64,000 nucleotides of DNA, taken from positions 5,245,487-5,309,486 of the forward strand of contig OZ023181.1 of assembly GCA_963995505.1 (NCBI GenBank), in the 5' to 3' direction. Source of the DNA: Hypericum androsaemum. Its lineage: Eukaryota; Streptophyta; Magnoliopsida; Malpighiales; Hypericaceae. Position numbers and translations under genes: made by a program. This document shows, in pieces, positions 11,597-22,608 of this stretch (positions are counted from its first letter, which is position 1; each line of letters begins with the position of its first letter). Below the pieces are notes generated by a model. It was not told where the DNA came from and ran no database searches. It saw only the letters and a list, made by a program, of their open reading frames with translations.

Positions 11597-11676
11597 AATC
11601 GTCCCGGTAGACTCGTCTGCGACGAGGATACCCTTCCCCGGTGTTCCGATGTAGGGAGCATTCTTAATAAGCTCAT
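11597..11676 (-). pseudogene. Captured exon fragment of fructose-bisphosphate aldolase
   Basis: On the minus strand a splice-acceptor-like TTTGCAG is followed by codons reading [18 protein letters not shown] and then VADESTGTI. This is the strongly conserved N-terminal part of class I fructose-bisphosphate aldolase of plants. The homology stops after STGTI, where family members continue; here unrelated sequence follows, including two near-copies of a GAATAT..GTTTG segment. The remaining ~330 residues, including the Schiff-base lysine region, are absent. Because an intron-exon border is retained, the fragment was probably copied from genomic DNA. It lies next to minisatellites within the right-arm insertion block. 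Confidence 0.8.
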
Positions 11677-11699
11677 CTGCAAACAACCACCAAAACTGA

Positions 11700-12311
11700 T
11701 ACTTAATTACCACTCTACCCCTAGATCTAAATTGAACCACATACAATGAGAGTAGAGGGATGAGAGAATGAGGGGGAGAGAGATTTGGGATAAGTGATGG
11801 GATTGGGCGAGACTTGTCCCTTCCTCCAGAGTCGACGACGGCAGGCGCGGTGGGATCGTTGGTAACAGAATCTGCTTCAAGGAGAAGAGAAGAGACCTCA
11901 TCGCTCGTTCTTTCTCTAAAATAGATCGAAACTGGTGAAACTTGACTGTCGCTAGAGAGTCATGAGGCTTCCCTCCTCGTCCCACCGGATTGTCGCCGAG
12001 GCAAGGGAGAATCGAGATTGTGTTTGTCATCGCCAGGATCCAGTCAAGGGAGAATCAAGATTGAGATCGTCGTCGTCATCGCCAGGATCCATGTACTTCG
12101 CTTCCTCGCCGGTTCGCCGTGGTCATCGTGGTCCAGATTCGAGAGATGGAGGAGAGAGAAGGAGGGGAGGGACGACATGGGGAGGTAAAACGACGAAAAT
12201 ATCCATGGACGAATTATGTTCTAATCATCAAGATTAATAGAACATAATTGATTTCAGATCGTGTAGATTGAATCCCTTTGGTCCGGACCCAATCTTTTGC
12301 CGTATTCTCCA
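11700..12311. other. GC-richer gene-like filler, no gene recognised
   Basis: The segment has short open frames (for example 11707-12030 minus and 11962-12237 plus) rich in Arg, Ser and Gly but without domains. It contains a direct repeat of a GCCAGGATCCA-type segment near 12029 and 12082. The junction GGTCCGGACCCAATC near 12280 mirrors GGATTGGGTCCGAAAC near 10386, which might be the ends of an element carrying the aldolase exon. Confidence 0.35.
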
Positions 12312-12689
12312 CTTCGAACAAAAAAAACAAATGAAAAAATGGACACTGTTAATGTCAAAATTTTATTTTCCAGAAATTTAGTAAAATACTTATGATAAAA
12401 TAGATTGGATACGACGTTGAACTCCTAAACGAAACACAGAACTACCGATAACATAACATATGAAAAATTCCGTCTACAATGGTTAAACATTTTTTTAAAA
12501 TTCTAAAAATACAACATTACTTTAATTATCTATTCATTTCTTTGAAACAACTTTATGGTCTTAATGACTGAAAATAAAGGATGACATTATAGATAATCAA
12601 GACAATTATAAGGCTTTTTTAACGAATCTATTGAACCAATGTTATCCATGGTAGCTTGCTCTTTCAACAACTCATTCATCATCCTTAGC

Positions 12690-13062
12690 TCTTCAACATT
12701 CTTCTTAGTAGGAATGTCGGCAATGTTTTTCTTTGATTTTATACTCGAAAATCAATAACAAACTTCATGTGGAGCGCACCACCCAAGTCATCGACAACTA
12801 TTATTTGCACAATAATAGTATGAATGGCCCTTGTTTTTTAACCGTCGAAGATTCTTACCAAAGCACGAACACCACATATGCATTCAATATTGTTATATCT
12901 TGCACCATCATCGAACTCATACGAAGCATTCGAAGATGACATTAGTATCCTTCAATTCCTCATATTGTATCCACATATGCATTCAATATTATTATATCTT
13001 GCACCATCATCGAACTCATACGAAGCATTCGAAGATGACATTAGTATCCTTCAATTCCTCAT
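12690..13062 (-). pseudogene. GRF-type zinc-finger-like gene remnant (right copy)
   Basis: The minus strand reads the same SSNASYEFDDGARYNNIEC opening as the left copy, then CICGVRALVRI, which is closer to the GRF consensus start than the left copy. A stop follows shortly after in the finger, and the Leu-rich tail (MNELLKEQATMDN) lies in another frame. The N-terminal half is duplicated in tandem by 99 bp, exactly 33 codons, so the frame is preserved through the duplication. The assignment is tentative for the same reason as the left copy. Confidence 0.38.
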
Positions 13063-13069
13063 CCGCGTT
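12872..13069. repeat. 99-bp tandem duplication (two copies)
   Basis: Copy one begins CCACATATGCATTCAATATT at 12872 and copy two begins identically at 12971. The copies match almost perfectly through the TTCAATTCCTCAT block (about 12950 and 13049). High identity means the event is recent compared with the palindrome itself. Confidence 0.9.
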
Positions 13070-13515
13070 AAACAACTCTTCGGAACTAGCGAAATTTTTT
13101 TAAGTAAACACATAAAACTCTTCTGTGTGGTTGAGATTTAACCCGACAATGGGCTTTAAAGCCGTGGGGTACCAGAGAACGGCCAGCTCGACCCGTTCCA
13201 GCTCGACTGACATTGGTAATTAACTTAATAGAAAATGGGTCATGCAAGAGCTAAGCTAAATCAAAAGCGAGGAGCGAAGAATCCAGGTCACAGCTTGTGC
13301 TGATGAATGGCGATGAGAACCGTTTGTTCGTTGAAAACACCTTAAATATGTAGTTCTCCGGTACTTCAAAACGGTTTTGTATGGTTATTTTCTGACGAAC
13401 ACCAGATTGATAATACTTCTTTCGAGAACCTCATTCTGGGAGATGTGCTTTTTTCTAGATACCTCTGTAGAATTTTATCCGGTTTTGACAATAACTATGC
13501 TTGCTTGTCTTTTCT

Positions 13516-14148
13516 CTTTGTTCATAAATTGACGCTCAACTCATTTATTCATTATAAGTACAAGAATAACTTAGGTGGTCGAATTTCATAACGAGAATTT
13601 TATTATCAAAGACTATATTTGTATCTCTTTCATCTCTTGCATCTCCTTTTCTCGCCTCCTTTGTCCCCTTTGTGCTCCGGCCCCTTCTGTCATAACAATA
13701 TTTAGATTAATGATTTTTCAATAAAACCTAGAAGAGAAAAATAAAACTTTATATGACTTGTCATAAAATTACCACTTAATAAAATCAATGACTATCAAAT
13801 ATAACAAATCATACTTCTTGACTGACCGTAGTAAAATATTCCTTCCTTACAGGGCCTTTTTATTCGTTTATAGCGATTTGGTCAGTGTAAGGAACTACAA
13901 TAATTCCCCTAAATCTGATCAGCTTGTATTACCATTACCTAATCACTTCTGTCCACGGCAAGGAAAAGAACAATGCTACTACTTCAAACAAAACATAGGA
14001 AACAGAAGTTGATTGGGAGAGAACAAATTTCACTGGAAAAAAACTTGCAGCTAATTGCATCTTCAAGGAAAATCCTTTTTGGGACTGACCGAACAACGAC
14101 TTAACGGAGGCGAATCCTTCTCACTTGCAGACTCCCCACTGTCTGTCC
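13516..14148. other. Intergenic DNA and probable HMGS 3' UTR
   Basis: AT-rich at the left and less so from 13990. The last 100-200 bp before the HMGS stop codon should be its 3' UTR. No other gene is visible. Confidence 0.5.
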
Positions 14149-17100
14149 CTAGTGACCGTTGACGATGGAACTGCTGTCAGCATCCTTCTGGGCGTAGAAT
14201 CTCCGGTACATCGAGTCAACTTCGGTGAGATAATAGGTTCCATGAGCCAAAAGGCTGCAATCTTTGCTCGTGACGAAGTCCTTGCCACCATACCTGTGCT
14301 CCATCAGCTTCAAGATTTCGACAAATTTCTCCGGGGCGATCTGTATGAGAAGCATGAGCTTAGCAACACCATTACTTATCTACGGCATACTTGTATACAA
14401 GTATATGGATTAACTGAACAATGCTACAACAGATTCTAGACAAAAAAAAAGTCTTCAGGTGGTTGTCTAGCCCACAGGACATTCAGTTTAAACTTCAGTT
14501 CTTCCGAGATTAATGCAATATTACCTCATGTCTCGCCTTCAACTTTTCTCCAACACTCATAACAGAGGCAATGTTTGACAAACTAAAAGGATGTTTGCCT
14601 GCATTTAGTTTCAGCGAAAACATTGTTGCTGTTAAGCCACTTCCATATGAGAAAAGAACAACCCGGGTCCCATCCTGCAAGGAAACAAACCAGCAAATGT
14701 TTTCCGAATAAGTAGGGAGTCGATAGTATTCAGTTTCCACAAACTAAAAGTATCATCTACAAGATCCTCAAACCAAATACTTACAAGTTCAATGTTCTTA
14801 TTGTGAAGAAGGGAAACAAATGCCGCATATATGGATGCTGTGTACATGTTACCGACTTGCTTAGGTACCAAAGTCGTCGATTGAACCTTAGCATCATAAA
14901 GGGGCTTAGCTAGTTGTTGGGACACCTGCAAATAGAGAAGGTAAATTGGGAGTGTGCTTCACATCTCACTAGCATGGTTATGATTCAATCATCTGCTTCT
15001 TGTTGAGAGGAGAGGGGAAATCCAGGGGAAAGAAAAAGGATAATAAAAATTGAATCCTAGTTGCAGAACAGACCTTCTCAAGATCCCTGCTTTGGTAGCT
15101 TTCATCTATAGATAAGGTTGAAAATGGAGCAAACTTTGCCTTGGCATCCTCATCAACAGAACTGGAGAATAAGAACATAAACATACTTCGTGATGTTGGA
15201 AACCCATCACCTAGAATATAGAATGTCGAAAAAAGGGGAAAACTCATACCTCGCATTCCTCAAGAAGTCATTGAACAGCAAACGTGCAAAACTTTTCTGT
15301 ACAAGCTGCAGTATTCATAGACCGCAATGTAAAAAACACACTTCCGTAATCCTCTAAATACGATTTAAAAAGGGAAGAATAAAAGTCAAACAACCATGGT
15401 AAATAACCCACCTTATTATAAGGAGAATGAAAGACGAAATAGTCAGCATCAGAAATAGAGAATGGTTTGCCCTCCAACTTCTCATATCTGCAGAGTAGCT
15501 GTCAGGCATTAGCATTCTCACATATTATCATGAAAAAGAAATACTACCTATGACACTCTTACGTGGCCTTACTTGGCACAGAAATGTTTGTAGCAAGAAT
15601 CAACAGCCATTAGGTAGCATGTCTGAGAAAGTTTGCCGTCAACAACCTATAACACCATCGAGTCACAAATGAAATGGGTGTGGATCATTAGAAACAAGTT
15701 GCACGATGAATCACAAGGATGGAGCAGGAGTTAGAAAGAGTTCATAAAGATCCAGTAAGCAGGATTCAAGTGTCACGCTTCTTTTCTCGTAATTGATCAG
15801 AATGTTATCTTTGAGTTTACATTCTATAAGGCCGATATTTTTTAACTCTGAATTGCCTATAACTTGCTGGTTTTTTATGGTTAGCTTACTTTTCTCTCTG
15901 TACCATCATTTTGAGAAAACTTCTTCCTGAAAATGGTATGCTCTTATTTCTAGCCATTGTTGGCAACTTCAAAGCTTCATCCATATTTTTCAGAAACAGA
16001 GAAAGTAAAAGCGGGAGAAGAAGAAAATACAAATTTTTTGATTCAGCCAAGGATTATTTGCAAGTAAATATCATGGTGATAGAAGAAGACAAAATAATAA
16101 GGGAACAGTTACCGGATATTCACTGGCAAGGTTGGGCTTGTAAAAGTCGTAGGCATGAGACATATGGCTCCCCCTAAATTTGCTTTCAAAGACAATAGGT
16201 GCATCTGGACCTACAAGGATGGCAATCGCAGCGGCTCCTCCAGTAGGCCGGGCTGGTCCTTCAGCATAGACCTGATAAATTATAAGGAGCTGCTATGAGA
16301 GCATATATTAAAAAAATTTGAAATTTTATGAATTGAATCCCAAGAAAAATTAGATGATGTTCAGTTGTACAACTAAACACTGGAGTGATGGACCCCATAA
16401 CTAAAATAAATTGATTGTCATAAGAAGGATTGGATACCAACTTCATTAGAAAACTTTGATGCAATGAGGAAGATGCTCATACCGCACTGTCGGTGCACAC
16501 AACAAGTCCATAGCGGCCATCCCATGAATTACTTTCGACCCAATTTACACAGTTGAATAAAGCAGCAGTTCCACCATAGCAAGCATTAGTAGAGTCAACT
16601 CCTTCAATATCAGTGTTTCCATGCTTCTGCTCATTTTACACAATAAACAGCAGATGGTGAATAACAGACATCTAAAATACGTAAGCAACTAGACAGCATA
16701 ACATGTCAGCCTGGGAGACGGTTATACATGGTCAGTTAGCATATCTATAGAGAACTAAAGGTACTTGTATAACCAGCAATAAACAACAAAGAAGCATAGA
16801 GAGATACATTAATTGTAACCAACCTGTAGAACCAAATAAACTAACTGTAGCCATAGGCCACAAAACAGAAAGGCGAGTTTAGAGCTCGTGAGGACAATAT
16901 CAATTTGAGCAAACATATTTAGTTGTGCGGTTAGTCCAAGTTCCACATCAAATTATTAACAGCATTGTATGCCTATTGTGATAACCTCTACAAACAGCTA
17001 CATGGATGAAGCTGTACTTCCAAATTTCCAACAGCTGAGAAATTATCTCATCGTTGTTCAAGTTTTCAAGTTCTTCCTCCCACTGATTTAGATAATCTGG

Positions 17101-18094
17101 CCAAACTTCGAGGCATGGAAAATACCAGATAACACAACATGCTCAAGCTTAAATTTGAGTGGTTCCAAATGTGTTAAAAATAGCCCGAAAAGCCAAAAAC
17201 AAAAAATCAACCTCCAAAGGACTAACTCCATATTAAGTGCAAGCACATAAAAATGGCAGAAAGCAGAATACCTCAAAGATTTGCATCAAGAATGTTTTGA
17301 TGGACTTGCTCTTATCAATAACAGTCTCACTACCAACTTCCAGGCGGCCAATTTGCTTTGGATCGACATTATACTTCTCAAGCAATGAATTTACAACTGT
17401 CAAACTGATATAATTCCAAACACAAACAGAACAAACTTGGTTATTACAGATCCAACACAAAAACCCCAACAACTATAGTCTCTAATCCATTAAAAAGAAA
17501 AGGAAAAGAAAACTAAATGGCCAACCTCATAGAGATCACATCCTCCACCTCAGTACAAAAGGCCATGCAATCCTGTCCAAGGCCAATTGTGTATTTCCCT
17601 TTGCTTGCCCCATCATGAGCCTCCAGTGCTTCCTGTTTCCAAATATGAAAATAAGAGATGGACGGGAGTTGGTCCAAGTCGTAAGGTATTAGAATTCAAT
17701 TAAAAAGGCCATGATTCAATTAAGAGAATCACTCCTAAAATGGTGTCGCACTCACTTAACAAAAATATGATAATAAGACACACCACTTTATCAGAAAATT
17801 AATTTTATAAAAATACAAAATATATAATCGCCAATATTGATTTAAGATGACAGGTTAATTCCACAAGACAACTAACTCAAAAAAAAGACAACACAAAAAT
17901 CTGAAATGAGCACAAAACAACACCGAAGGAAACCCAAAAAAAAAGAGCCGGGAAAATAATTAAAGTGAGCAGCTTTACGAAACGAAACCAAGCAAAAAGG
18001 AAAACCCAGAAAGCAAATAGAGAAAAGGCACCTGCTGAACGCAGGTCGGAGGGAAATAAATGTCCACAGCGAGAATTCCGACATTCTTAGCCAT
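14149..18094 (-). CDS. HMGS: Hydroxymethylglutaryl-CoA synthase (cytosolic, 460 aa, 12 exons)
   Basis: It condenses acetyl-CoA with acetoacetyl-CoA to form HMG-CoA, the step before HMG-CoA reductase in the mevalonate route to sterols and other isoprenoids. Exons in coding order: 18094-18032, 17632-17526, 17404-17272, 16626-16483, 16271-16113, 15646-15573, 15487-15412, 15305-15250, 15161-15074, 14925-14785, 14674-14525, 14340-14149. All introns are GT/AG and the exons total 1,383 nt, an exact open frame of 460 codons plus stop, close to the usual plant length of about 461. The start ([16 protein letters not shown]) is the family's normal N-terminus. Catalytic positions fall at the numbers known for plant HMGS: Glu79 (RLEVGSET), Cys117 (STNACYGG), His247 (VFHSPYNK) and Ser359 (SYGSGLTA). 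No signal or transit peptide is visible. It is intact and probably functional. Confidence 0.97.
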
Positions 18095-18272
18095 TTCAAT
18101 CTCCTCAGGAAATAAAGAACCCACAAAAAATTATCCAGCAAGCACGAGACTTTCCCTTTCTTTTACACCAAGTGGCAAGTGTGTGTGTGTCCTTCTCCAG
18201 AGAGATAAAAATGGGGCTATGGAGGTTATAGGCAGGGGGGGGAGAGAGAGAAGCTCACATGAGAAGGATCCT

Positions 18273-18281
18273 ATTATATAG
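18273..18281 (-). promoter_or_regulatory. Candidate TATA box of HMGS
   Basis: The minus strand reads CTATATAATAG about 180 bp upstream of the HMGS start codon. This predicts a transcription start near 18245 and a 5' UTR of about 150 bp, which is CT- and CA-rich (a CACACACACA run lies near 18180-18190). No experimental support. Confidence 0.5.
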
Positions 18282-18341
18282 GCTCAATTTCCGAGCTGCA
18301 ACATGAGACAGCATCTCATATGTAGTTTGTTTCAATTTTAT

Positions 18342-19568
18342 GGGAAAATTACTAATAGCCCACTGGTGTTTAGTCTATTTGGTGCTCACTCCCTGTCTTT
18401 CGGAAATCGATTAAAAACTTTCCATAGTTTGGCAAAAGTGTATTCTGAGACCTCCGAAGCTGGAATCGGAGTTTTTATCTAACGAAGACCCACATTAAAT
18501 GACACAAATATCCTTGCACTAAAAACAAAAAAAAAAATTTCTTCAACTTTTAAACACAAAAAACATGAACACCATCTTCAAAAAATTAAGAAATCAGATC
18601 CAAAAAATAATCGAAATCGAAATCAAAATCATGAAATCAAGAAACCGATCCAACAACCCAATTCTTGAAACAGAACAAACAAAACCAAGACCAACCTCTT
18701 ACCCCCTAAATCGTCCCCGACCAACCGTTCCCGACCAAGACAAACAAAATCACCATCTTCATGGGTTCATGGGTAGCTCACGTCTCCGGATTACACTACA
18801 CTAATCATCCCCGACCAACCGTTCCCGTCCTTCATCTTGCTCTGTATCTTGCTCCAACGGAGGATTTCGACCGGCGACGCTCTAAAGGCAATAAGAAGAG
18901 AGGACTTCGTGGTGGCTCTTGGTCTCGTACTCCACCATCGACCAAAATATCCATCAATTAAATCCCAGGGACCTCTTCAGCGTAGGTCCCCTCCGCCGAC
19001 TCTTCCGAAACTCTGACCTCGTCTAGGTTAGGGCGGTTGACGGCTTCGGCCTCGACGCGGAGGTCATTTTCTGGAAGAAGAAGAAGAAAAAACCAATTAA
19101 TTTTTTTTTTCCTTTTTTCGTTCCTCTATCTGTATGTATAATTCTTTTTAGCTTTTAATATCGTCCATTAATTTTTAGCTTATTTTCGACACGGACTAGC
19201 AAGGGATCTGAGGCGGTAGACCTCGGGGTCGATGGGAGGAAGAAAATGGTTTTTTTTGTTTGTTGATTGATTTTCTGGGTTTTGTGGTTGTTAGGAAGAT
19301 GATGAAGGTTCCAAGGTTTAAAGGTGTTGTTAGGAAGAAGATGAAGATGACAGGTGAGGTTTTTTGTTTTGTGTTTAAGGAGATTTTTTTTTGTAAGGGC
19401 ATTTGTGTCATTTCATGTGGGAATTCGCCAGAGCAAAATTCCGATTCCAACTTCAGGGGTTCCAGAGTACATTTTTGCCAAACTATGGGGAGTTTTTAAT
19501 CAATTTTCGAAAGATAGGGAGGTGAGCACTGAATATACCAAACACTAGGGGCTATTAATAATTTTCCC
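18342..19568. mobile_element. Mutator-like non-autonomous element (1,227 bp) beside HMGS
   Basis: Long terminal inverted repeats (about 170-190 bp) start GGGAAAATTACTAATAGCCC on the left and, from the right end, GGGAAAATTATTAATAGCCC. Flanks are CAATTTTAT (18333-18341) and TAATTTTAT (19569-19577), an 8 of 9 match that fits a Mutator-type 9-bp target duplication. The middle (about 18700-19060) is GC-richer and may be captured gene DNA; I do not recognise it. No transposase. It sits about 100 bp beyond the predicted HMGS transcription start, so it could supply upstream promoter sequence. Confidence 0.8.
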
Positions 19569-19577
19569 TAATTTTAT

Positions 19578-20546
19578 TGTTACTTAAGGGAGATAGTTTT
19601 TTGGAAAAAGTACATTTTATTATCATCTGGTTGTCTGATATCAAGTTTAATCTTTGTGGTTTAAAATTCGTAATTTGACCCATTTGTTTTCCCAATATTT
19701 GCCAACATATGGTACCATATATGCTGACTGGGTTGAAATGACGTATTTTTGCCACATAGACCGACGTCGTTTCTGCGTCTATGATTGGATAAATTGTTTA
19801 TGACATTTTAAAGTTGTTAATTACCAAATCAGTGCCAGTGATAAAACAGGCAATCTCAAAACTAGCCTATCAATCTCTTCATTCAAACTGAATACAATCT
19901 TGCTTTTTTATTTTTCTGCACAATAATTTATAATTGATAGCACGTTGAAAATACAGCATCTGAGTGCATCCGCCTTTGTAGTTCAAATCGGTTGGATCGA
20001 TGAAGCATTCTCCATCGCAGTTCAAAAATGTATGTAGTCAAAGGACATTTAGCCCAGTGACACAATCTGTTATCAAATTGAATGAGATCCAAAGTTCAAA
20101 CATTTAGCAAATGTATACATGGTATAAAAAGTTACCTTCTTTTAAAAAAGTCCAACAATGTATGTATAATCTGTTGAGTCATTATTAATACTTCAACGAA
20201 CACGAAATATTATGCAGTTGGTGATAATTAAACGAGGATACCTAATATGAATGTTAACAAAATTGACAGATTCAAAGTGTTCGAATCCATTTCCCGAAGT
20301 TCAAAACATAATTGTTTCAATAAACACTAAAACAGTTTTGTTTGATGAATGACTAAACATAATTAATTAGCAAGTTTTACACATAATTCGTGGCAGCAAA
20401 CATGTATATCAACATAAAATTTGTAACTTTTTAAGTGAATGTGAAAAGAAAAGCTTGATCGATTGTTAAAACCAATAACTAACAATTGTTTAAACAAATA
20501 ACAATTTTAATCAACTTTTTCACATTTTTAAAGGTGTAAATGTGTG
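19578..20546. other. Intergenic AT-rich DNA
   Basis: No coding region or transposon ends are recognised. Short low-complexity A/T stretches and isolated frames below 70 codons only. Confidence 0.5.
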
Positions 20547-20555
20547 AATACACAA

Positions 20556-20858
20556 GGGAAAAATATACTTTAGTACCTTGTAGTTTCACAGTTTTTGCAT
20601 GAAGTACCTTGTGGTTTAAAATTGGTCCTAGGATACCTGCCCGTCCATTCGTATTTGGAGTACCTTGTGGTTTAAACCCACTTGAAATGATGTGTCTGCC
20701 ATGTCAAATAAAAATGACATTGTTTCAAATACGCATGGACGGGCAGCTGTCCTAAGGACCTGCCCAAAAAATTGTTAGTAAATCTTAGGGAATTTTAAAC
20801 TACAAGGTACTCCACGCGAAAAGCGTGAAACTACTAGGTACTAAAATATATTTTTTCT
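20556..20858. mobile_element. 303-bp MITE with Mutator-type ends
   Basis: Terminal inverted repeats match over about 40 bp: GGGAAAAATATACTTTAGTACC on the left against AGAAAAAATATATTTTAGTACC from the right. The near-palindrome continues inward (GCCCGTCCATTCGTATTTG with CAAATACGCATGGACGGGC). Flanks AATACACAA and AATAAACAT agree at 7 of 9 positions, consistent with a decayed 9-bp target duplication. Its ACCTTGTGGTTT motifs resemble those in the ends of the 9085-10224 element. It is too short to encode a protein. Confidence 0.75.
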
Positions 20859-21084
20859 AATAAACATGAAGTTGAGGTTAAGACTATGTTTATTGGTGAG
20901 CGGATTCAATTCGCTCACTCAATAAATAATTAATTTCTCTTTCATTCACATATTATCTATAATTTAATTTATGTTTACATATAAATTGTAATAAACATAT
21001 AAAATTATGCGTCCATAATTATAAGAAGGAAAAAATAAAATTAAGATTACAAAAGTTGGAATACAAAATTAGAAAGAAATAAAT

Positions 21085-21660
21085 CGAGCTACAAATGGAT
21101 GTCGAAAATAAATTTGAAGTCAATAGTCGAGCGAGTTACGATGACGAGTTTTGGTTGGACATCAACAACTTTTTATTCCAGAATCTGATCGAGTTGATTC
21201 AAGTTACTTTATGAAGATGAGACGTATATCTACAACTTTTTAGTTTGACTTCTCCAAATTTGGAGTATAATAGTGTCAAAAATATGTTTGAAGTTAATAG
21301 TCGAGTGAGTTATGAGGATAAATTTTGGTTAGGGAGCCACAACTTCTTATTTTGGACTTCGATTGAGTTGATTCAAGTTGCTTTATAAAGTTAAGACGTA
21401 TATCTACAACTTTTTAGTTTATAACTTCTCCAAATTCGGAGTGTAAAAATGTCAAAAATATGATTGAATTCAATAGTCGAGTGAGTTACGAGGACGAGTT
21501 TCGGTTGGAGAGCCACGACCTCTTATTGCAGAGTCTGATTGAGTTGATTCAAGTTATTTTGTGAAGGTGAGACGTATATCTACAACTTTTTAGTTTATGA
21601 CTTCTCCAAATTTAGAGAGTGAGAATATCGAAAATATGTTTGAAATTAATATTTGACCAG
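21085..21660. repeat. ~175-bp tandem repeat, three units
   Basis: The marker AATAGTCGAGTGAGTTACGA recurs at 21122, 21296 and 21472, with a decayed fourth start at 21648, giving periods of 174-176 bp. A second marker, ACGTATATCTACAACTTTTT, recurs once per unit at the matching spacing. Units are diverged by point changes. The length is typical of plant satellite monomers, but only three copies exist here. The copia-2 insertion begins in the fourth, degenerate unit. Confidence 0.85.
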
Positions 21661-21712
21661 TTACAATCATCCAAGTTTGAATACAAGATTATATATCAAA
21701 ATATGAAAATAT

Positions 21713-22608
21713 TGTTGGGTTTGTGAATGAAGGCCCAAAAAGCCCAAAGGCCCAAAGGGAAGATGGAAGGTTGCAATCCCACATTTTATAAGGAATTCCT
21801 CTCCTTACCTCTCAACTTGATTGACAACCCAAAAGGCTGACCCACCGCTAGCTGCGAGGACGGTGCGAAGCACGCGCTCGCGCACGCGCATGCTCACGTG
21901 CGTGTGCGCATGGCGCATTGGACGCAGGTCGCAATGGGCGCTTTGTGGCACACTTGGCACTTCGTACGTGCGCATCATCGCAAGGAGCTGGAGGAGCCTT
22001 AAGTATTTTGCCCGGGTCCGAAGAGAGCTGCGCAGCTACTGGAGTGACGAGGAGCTGCGAGTGCCTTCAGGTTGGCCACCAAAGAGGCACGATGGGCAGG
22101 AATGTGCAGGAGACTTCCAGAAGGCCGAAGGGGTGCGAGATCCATCGCGAAAGGGCGCCAGCGCAGCCTGGGCGCACATGGAAGGATCCAGAAGCCACCG
22201 AAGGGCCACGAGCGCAGCCAGTCAGCCTGCTGGCCGAGCGGACGCGTCCCTTCAGGGTGGCTGCCTTCCTGCCTCCTCCAGCCTATAAATAGGCATGCCC
22301 CTTGCCATAATCCCTCATCCCAGCAGCAAGTGCATCTCCGAGCATTGTTGTCTTCTTCTCTCCCCCGTTCTTCACTTAGAAAACAAAGGTCTGAAAGTTC
22401 TGGGTATATAAGGGTTCGCCCGAAAGTTTCGAGATACGTGTGCAACAGTCTTGGAAACGTCCTAACAGTCGTTGTATCTTGGGGACGATTGTCATAGCCC
22501 GTACCGCACTGAAATATACGGGGCAATCTCGTCTTACGGAGAAAGTGTCCAACACTTGCCTCGACTGCCGAAGATCCTAATCAAGTACACCAACTCTCCG
22601 AAACAACA
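21713..22608 (+). repeat. copia-2 5' LTR (896 bp)
   Basis: Compared with the 3' LTR it carries an extra ~108-bp GC-rich segment (about 21868-21980). It lacks a ~25-bp piece near 21790. A TATA-like GCCTATAAATAGGC palindrome lies at 22281-22294. The outer end abuts AATAT. Confidence 0.9.

Larger units (their letters stand above)
12312..13515. repeat. Outer right arm of the palindrome
   Basis: This is the inverted counterpart of 985-2150. The mirrored order of landmarks is complete: the CTCCACTTCG edge, the GRF-like fragment, the block containing CCCGACAATGGGC, and the ATCCGGTTTTG end near 13476. It differs from the left arm by a 99-bp tandem duplication. Confidence 0.7.

Noticed and set aside
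11962..12237. 91-codon Arg/Ser-rich frame as a gene
   Set aside because: There is no recognisable domain, it is repetitive (GCCAGGATCCA repeated), and the surrounding block is inserted DNA.
14125..14439. Plus-strand 104-codon frame with no internal stop
   Set aside because: It is the antisense shadow of the last HMGS exon, and no plant family matches.
21085..21660. Centromeric satellite array
   Set aside because: The unit length fits, but only three diverged copies are present and intact genes flank the locus, so a centromere claim is not supported.
21821..22526. Several frames of 120-175 codons on both strands in GC-rich DNA (also 27192-27794 and 42845-43243)
   Set aside because: They lie entirely inside copia LTRs, which lack stops because of high GC. 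The frames are not conserved between the LTR copies of the same element.
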